Below are positions 59,972 through 64,000 of a stretch of 64,000 bases of DNA, in pieces (positions within the stretch are counted from its first letter, which is position 1; the number at the start of each line of letters is the position of its first letter). A model generated the notes under the pieces. That model saw nothing but the letters and a program-made list of their open reading frames with translations. It was not told where the DNA came from and did no database searches. The translations under genes and the position numbers were made by a program. The stretch covers positions 630,001-694,000 of the forward strand of contig NZ_CP127294.1 in the NCBI RefSeq assembly GCF_030285625.1, given 5' to 3'. This DNA comes from Amycolatopsis sp. 2-15. Its GTDB lineage: Bacteria; Actinomycetota; Actinomycetes; Mycobacteriales; Pseudonocardiaceae.

Positions 59972-61126
59972 CTACTTGGCCGGCTTGTCCGAAACCTGGA
60001 TGGCGCCCGAGATGATCTGGGCCTTGTAACCGTCCAGCACGTCCTTGATGTCGTCGACCTTGCCGCCGGAGGTGGCGTAGCCGACGCCGTCGACCTTCAG
60101 GTCGAAGCGCTGCGGCAGCACGCTCAGGTCACCCTTCGCGTCGGCCTGCAGGAAGTCGAACACCGCGACATCCACGCGCTTCATCATCGAGGTGAGGATG
60201 ATGTCCTTGTCGGCGGCCACCGTGGCCTGGTTGTACTGGTCGGAGTCGACACCGATGGCCAACGCCTTGCCCGACGTCTTGGCGGCGTCGAACACGCCCT
60301 TACCGGAGGCACCGGCGGCGTGGTAGATCACGTCCGCGCCGTTGTTGATCTCGGCGGCGGCCTTCACGTTGCCCTTGGCCGGGTCCTGGAAACCGGAGAA
60401 GTCGCCGGCCGGCGTGAGGTACTCGTCCTCGATCTTGACCTTGTTCGACGCGGCCTTCGCGCCCTGCAGGTAGCCGGCCTCGAACTTCTGGATCAGCGGC
60501 GTGTTCACGCCACCGACGAAGCCGATGTGGCAGTTCTTGCTCTTGTAGACGGCGGCGACGCCGGCCAGGAACGAGCCCTGCTCCTCGGCGAACACCAGCG
60601 GCGTCACGTTGGGGAGCTTGATGGTGTCGTCGTCGACGATCGCGAACCTGGTGTTCGGGTGCTTCGGCGCGACGGCGGCGACCGACGGCGCGTAGGCGAA
60701 GCCGACCGCGATGATCGGGTTCAGGCCCTGCGACGCCATCTGCTCGAGGCGCTGCTGCTTGGCCGACTCGCTCTCGCTCGGGCTGGCCGTGCTCTCGCTG
60801 ACGGTCGTGATGCCGAGCTCGGACTTCGCCTTGTCGACACCGGCCGCGGCCGCGTCGTTGAAGGAGGCGTCACCCCGGCCGCCGATGTCGAACGCCAGGC
60901 CGACCTTGAGCTTGCTGCCGTCCACCTTCTCGCCCGACGAGCTGCTGGTCGTCGTGGCGGCCGGGGCCGCGGGCGGCTTCGGCGCGGTGACGCAGCTCGT
61001 GTCGGAGCTGCCGCCCGAAGCGCTGTCGTTGTTGCTGCTCCCGCCCGTGTCCTTCGCGCACCCTGCCAAGGTGAGGACCCCGGCCATGGTCGCGGCGGCC
61101 AGCGCGGTTCCACGCATGCGACGCAA
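59972..61126 (-). CDS. BMP-family nucleoside-binding lipoprotein
   Basis: A 384-residue protein. TTG 61126 sits at good distance from GGGAGGGAG; ATG 61117 is an alternative but too far from that site. The lipoprotein signal is RMRGTALAAATMAGVLTLAGC with the lipobox LAGC, split here by its start choice, followed by a Ser/Thr/Gly-rich linker. The binding domain has LKVGLAFDIGGRGDASFNDA, GFVGGVNTPLIQKFEAGYLQ and DVIYHAAGASGKGVFDAAK, typical of the PnrA/BMP family that binds purine and pyrimidine nucleosides. First gene of the operon running to deoA. Confidence 0.94.
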   Translation of the reverse strand: MRRMRGTALAAATMAGVLTLAGCAKDTGGSSNNDSASGGSSDTSCVTAPKPPAAPAATTTSSSSGEKVDGSKLKVGLAFDIGGRGDASFNDAAAAGVDKAKSELGITTVSESTASPSESESAKQQRLEQMASQGLNPIIAVGFAYAPSVAAVAPKHPNTRFAIVDDDTIKLPNVTPLVFAEEQGSFLAGVAAVYKSKNCHIGFVGGVNTPLIQKFEAGYLQGAKAASNKVKIEDEYLTPAGDFSGFQDPAKGNVKAAAEINNGADVIYHAAGASGKGVFDAAKTSGKALAIGVDSDQYNQATVAADKDIILTSMMKRVDVAVFDFLQADAKGDLSVLPQRFDLKVDGVGYATSGGKVDDIKDVLDGYKAQIISGAIQVSDKPAK

Positions 61127-61809
61127 CGTGTGTCTCCCTCCCCGCTGATCCAGCGGACTAAGTGGAAGCGGACTCGGCCCTGTGTCTCCCGATGCCGAGT
61201 TCAACCGCCAGACCGTACCCAACCGCCAGACAAGCGCCATAGGAAAGGCACGCTACGTAACACAAACGTTTACTCAGCGGTCTGATTCGCGACCGATCGT
61301 GTACTTACGGTGATCAACTGGATCAGGATGGTGTTCACCTGCTGTCACGGCGAGCCCCCGCGACCCGTCGCCGTGGCGTTCGGGAACCCGTCCGGACGAT
61401 CTTCGTCGACCGCCCGGCGAAGACCCCGGCCGAACGGACGTTGCGGACATCACGAAAACCATTCGGGCCCGGCCTGTTTTTCACTCGCGGCCGGATCCGG
61501 TTCCGGTCTGCTGAATCGAATCGACCGGGCCGGGAGCCGCAGGTCGGATTCGCCCTGGACCGCCCGTGGCGCGTGGCCGGCGCCACACGTCCGAGTGGTG
61601 CGGGACGCTCCGGGTGTCTGGTCCATCACAGAGACGAACCCGGAGGTGAGCCGGGTCCAGATGGCGGGTCTAGCATCTTTTCATCCACGCTCGATGGCCT
61701 TAGATCTCGGCACCGCTGCCGGCGTTGTCCCCAGTGGACCGACGCTGAAGCGGGTGCGGACCTCACCGGTCAGCCGGGCACAACAGATGACGTTGGAGGC
61801 CGTTCACCG
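61127..61809. other. 683-base intergenic region between the nucleoside operon and sdhCDA
   Basis: No credible gene is seen; open frames across it lack protein features and codon-position bias. It must hold the divergent promoters of the nucleoside operon (near 61200-61290, an AT-richer stretch ACACAAACGTTTACTCAG) and of sdhC. No riboswitch fold was recognised. Confidence 0.55.
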
Positions 61810-62253
61810 ATGTCCACCACGGCGAGCCCTGCCACTGAGGCGGGAGCGAGCGATCGGGCGGGTGCCTCACGCCGGCAGGGGACCTTCTACCGGGGCGACC
61901 CCGGCATGTGGTCCTGGGTGCTGCACCGCATCACCGGCGTGCTGACATTCTTCTTCCTGTTCGTGCACGTCCTCGACACCGCGCTCGTCCGCGTGTCGCC
62001 GAACACCTACGACCAGGTGATCGACACGTACAAGACGCCGCTCGTGAACCTGCTCGAGGTCGGTTTGGTCGGCGCGGTCCTCTTCCACGCACTCAACGGC
62101 ATCCGAGTCATGCTGGTCGACTTCTGGTCCAAGGGCCCGAAGTTCCAGAAGACGATGCTGTGGGTGATCGGCGTCGTGTGGGTCGTCGTGATGATTCCCG
62201 GTGCGTTCTTCATGCTGAAGCGCACGGCCGAGATGCTCTTCGGGGGTAACTGA
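61810..62253 (+). CDS. sdhC: Succinate dehydrogenase cytochrome b556 subunit
   Basis: A 147-residue membrane protein from ATG 61810, with GGAGG ten bases upstream. It has a hydrophilic Ala/Ser-rich N-terminus and three membrane helices. WVLHRITGVLTFFFLFVHVL carries the quinone-site Arg and the candidate haem His, and FHALNGIRVML lies in helix 2. It anchors the dehydrogenase and passes electrons to menaquinone. Order C-D-A is normal for actinobacteria; sdhB is presumably just outside the window. Confidence 0.95.
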   Translation: MSTTASPATEAGASDRAGASRRQGTFYRGDPGMWSWVLHRITGVLTFFFLFVHVLDTALVRVSPNTYDQVIDTYKTPLVNLLEVGLVGAVLFHALNGIRVMLVDFWSKGPKFQKTMLWVIGVVWVVVMIPGAFFMLKRTAEMLFGGN

Positions 62254-62255
62254 CC

Positions 62256-62672
62256 ATGGCCGACTCGCTCGTCATCGAATCGCCGCGCACCCCGAAGCGC
62301 CCGGCGGCCCGCCGCAGCAACTTCGAGCTCTACAGCTGGCTGTTCATGCGCATCTCGGGCCTCGCGCTGATCATCCTGGTGCTGGGCCACCTGCTGATCA
62401 TGAACATCCTCGACGGCGGTGTGCACCGCATCAACTGGGGCTTCGTCGCCGGTCGCTGGGCTTCGCCGTTCTGGCAGTTCTGGGACCTCGCGATGCTGTG
62501 GCTCGCCGAGATCCACGGCGGCAACGGCCTGCGCACGATCATCGACGACTACGCCCGCAAGGACTCCACGCGGTTCTGGCTGAAGATCCTGCTGTACGTC
62601 TCGATGGTCCTGATCCTGGCCGTCGGCACGCTGGTGATCTTCACGTTCGACCCCGAGATGCCCGCCAGCTAG
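62256..62672 (+). CDS. sdhD: Succinate dehydrogenase hydrophobic membrane anchor subunit
   Basis: A 138-residue membrane protein from ATG 62256, two bases after sdhC. Three helices are visible: MRISGLALIILVLGHLLIMN (with the haem-ligand His candidate), FWQFWDLAMLWLAEIHGGNG and LLYVSMVLILAVGTLVIFTF. It forms the membrane domain with SdhC. Confidence 0.94.
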   Translation: MADSLVIESPRTPKRPAARRSNFELYSWLFMRISGLALIILVLGHLLIMNILDGGVHRINWGFVAGRWASPFWQFWDLAMLWLAEIHGGNGLRTIIDDYARKDSTRFWLKILLYVSMVLILAVGTLVIFTFDPEMPAS

Positions 62673-62722
62673 GCGCACCCACCACACACAGTGCTCGATT
62701 CCTGATAAGCGGAGCAATCCCT

Positions 62723-64000
62723 ATGCAGTTCCACAAGTACGACGTGGTGATCGTCGGCGCCGGTGGCGCCGGCATGCGCGCGGCCATCGAGGCCGGCCAG
62801 CGCGCCCGCACCGCGGTCCTCACGAAGCTGTACCCGACGCGGTCCCACACCGGCGCCGCCCAGGGCGGCATGTGCGCCGCGCTGGCGAACGTCGAAGAGG
62901 ACAACTGGGAGTGGCACACCTTCGACACCGTCAAGGGCGGTGACTACCTCGTCGACCAGGACGCCGCGGAGATCATGGCCAAGGAGGCCATTGACGCGGT
63001 CCTCGACCTCGAGAAGATGGGCCTGCCGTTCAACCGCACGCCCGAGGGCAAGATCGACCAGCGCCGTTTCGGCGGCCACACCCGTGACCACGGCAAGGCG
63101 GCCGTGCGCCGCGCCTGCTACGCCGCGGACCGCACCGGCCACATGATCCTGCAGACGCTGTACCAAAACTGCGTCAAGTACGGCACGGAGTTCTTCAACG
63201 AGTTCTACGTGCTCGACCTGGTGACCAGCGAGGACGAGAACGGCAACCCGATCGCGTCGGGCGTCGTGGCCTACGAGCTGGCCACCGGCGAGCTGCACGT
63301 GTTCCAGGCCAAGTCCATCGTGTTCGCCACCGGCGGCGCGGGCAAGATCTTCAAGACGACGTCGAACGCGCACACCCTCACCGGTGACGGCCTCGGCATC
63401 ATCTTCCGCAAGGGCCTGCCGCTGGAGGACATGGAGTTCTTCCAGTTCCACCCGACCGGCCTCGCGGGCCTGGGCATCCTGATCTCCGAAGCCGTCCGCG
63501 GCGAGGGTGGGATCCTGCGCAACTCCGAGGGCGAGCGATTCATGGAGCGCTACGCCCCCACCATCAAGGACCTCGCGCCGCGTGACATCGTCGCCCGCTC
63601 GATGGTCCAGGAGGTGCTGCAGGGCCGCGGCATGGGCCCGAACAAGGACTACGTCGTCCTCGACGTGACGCACCTGCCGGTGGAGGTCCTCGAGACCAAG
63701 CTGCCGGACATCACCGAGTTCTCGCGCACCTACCTCGGTGTCGACCCGGTGAAGGAACCGGTGCCGGTGTTCCCGACCTGCCACTACGTGATGGGCGGCA
63801 TCCCGACCAACATCCACGGCGAAGCGCTGCGCGACAACGAGAACGTGATCCCGGGCCTGTACGCGGCCGGCGAGGTCGCATGCGTCTCGGTGCACGGCTC
63901 GAACCGCCTGGGCACCAACTCGCTGCTGGACATCAACGTGTTCGGCCGCCGCGCCGGCATCGCGGCCGCGGAGTACGCGCTGGCGCACGAGCACGTCGAG
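62723..64000 (+). CDS. sdhA: Succinate dehydrogenase flavoprotein subunit (3' truncated by window)
   Basis: The first 426 codons, starting at ATG 62723 (GCGGAGCAATCC upstream), are present and open to the window edge; the full protein is about 580 residues. FAD-binding motifs are VVIVGAGGAGMRAAIEAG and SHTGAAQGG, whose His42 carries the covalent FAD. The substrate site includes FQFHPTGLAGLGILISEAVR, RGEGG and GLYAAGEVACVSVHGSNRLG. It oxidises succinate to fumarate in the TCA cycle. Confidence 0.97.
   Translation, partial: MQFHKYDVVIVGAGGAGMRAAIEAGQRARTAVLTKLYPTRSHTGAAQGGMCAALANVEEDNWEWHTFDTVKGGDYLVDQDAAEIMAKEAIDAVLDLEKMGLPFNRTPEGKIDQRRFGGHTRDHGKAAVRRACYAADRTGHMILQTLYQNCVKYGTEFFNEFYVLDLVTSEDENGNPIASGVVAYELATGELHVFQAKSIVFATGGAGKIFKTTSNAHTLTGDGLGIIFRKGLPLEDMEFFQFHPTGLAGLGILISEAVRGEGGILRNSEGERFMERYAPTIKDLAPRDIVARSMVQEVLQGRGMGPNKDYVVLDVTHLPVEVLETKLPDITEFSRTYLGVDPVKEPVPVFPTCHYVMGGIPTNIHGEALRDNENVIPGLYAAGEVACVSVHGSNRLGTNSLLDINVFGRRAGIAAAEYALAHEHVE

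Noticed and set aside
61310..61945. Plus-strand ORF of 211 codons upstream of sdhC
   Set aside because: It overlaps sdhC in another frame, has no domain, and lacks a ribosome-binding site.

Overview
The window is high-GC actinobacterial chromosome, most like Amycolatopsis or a close relative in the Pseudonocardiaceae. The evidence is the frequent GTG and TTG starts, ATGA/GTGA-coupled operons, DUF397 with Scr1-type XRE regulators, a DUF3516 helicase, a split sdhC-sdhD-sdhA operon and many TetR divergons. This taxon call is inferred from gene content and style only. No tRNA, rRNA, CRISPR array, insertion sequence or integrase was seen.

Layout. 0-5.8 kb: an ImmA/IrrE-like protease fragment with its MAB_1171c membrane partner, an amidohydrolase, then a TetR / FAD-dehydrogenase / alpha-beta hydrolase operon. 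5.8-8.2 kb: a divergent histidyl-tRNA synthetase, a small membrane protein and an amidase relic. 8.2-15.5 kb: a minus-strand redox operon (FAD oxidoreductase, FMN alpha-hydroxy-acid oxidase, unusual P450, cation/proton antiporter) followed by a two-component system. 15.6-18.1 kb: two recently homogenised aldo/keto reductases under a MerR regulator. 18.2-22.4 kb: TetR, a decayed and an intact LCM-type methyltransferase, and an ECF sigma factor with a membrane-anchored partner. 22.4-27.1 kb: upp, an XRE/DUF397 module, a phosphatase, a DUF1707 protein and a secreted hydrolase. 27.5-30.8 kb: deoC with two aldehyde dehydrogenase genes. 31.6-37.1 kb: TetR, three tandem P450s, a broken fourth P450 and a 3Fe-4S ferredoxin. 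37.1-44.6 kb: a methyltransferase/TetR divergon, then a polyol-type ABC transporter and dehydrogenase operon opposite a SorC regulator, then LysE. 45.2-51.4 kb: a membrane protein, a 43-residue repeat peptide, a DEAD/DEAH helicase, an acidic conserved protein and an MFS exporter. 51.5-61.1 kb: nucleoside metabolism (add; BMP-type nucleoside ABC transporter with cdd and deoA in one operon), interrupted by a hendecad coiled-coil gene. 61.8-64 kb: sdhC, sdhD and the start of sdhA.

Two themes stand out. First, nucleoside salvage is spread across the window: uptake (BMP transporter), deamination (add, cdd), phosphorolysis (deoA), base reuse (upp), and deoxyribose-phosphate cleavage with acetaldehyde oxidation (deoC plus ALDH). 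Second, there are two P450-centred oxidative systems. One is a conventional tandem P450/ferredoxin set. The other is a four-gene coupled operon whose P450 lacks a recognisable acid-alcohol pair and redox partner and sits beside a flavin oxidase family that can release hydrogen peroxide; it is the best candidate here for an undescribed system.

The window also carries many gene relics (amidase, methyltransferase, P450, F420-reductase-like, HAD/LuxR fragments) and dispersed hairpin repeats, so it looks like an accessory-rich region between core genes.
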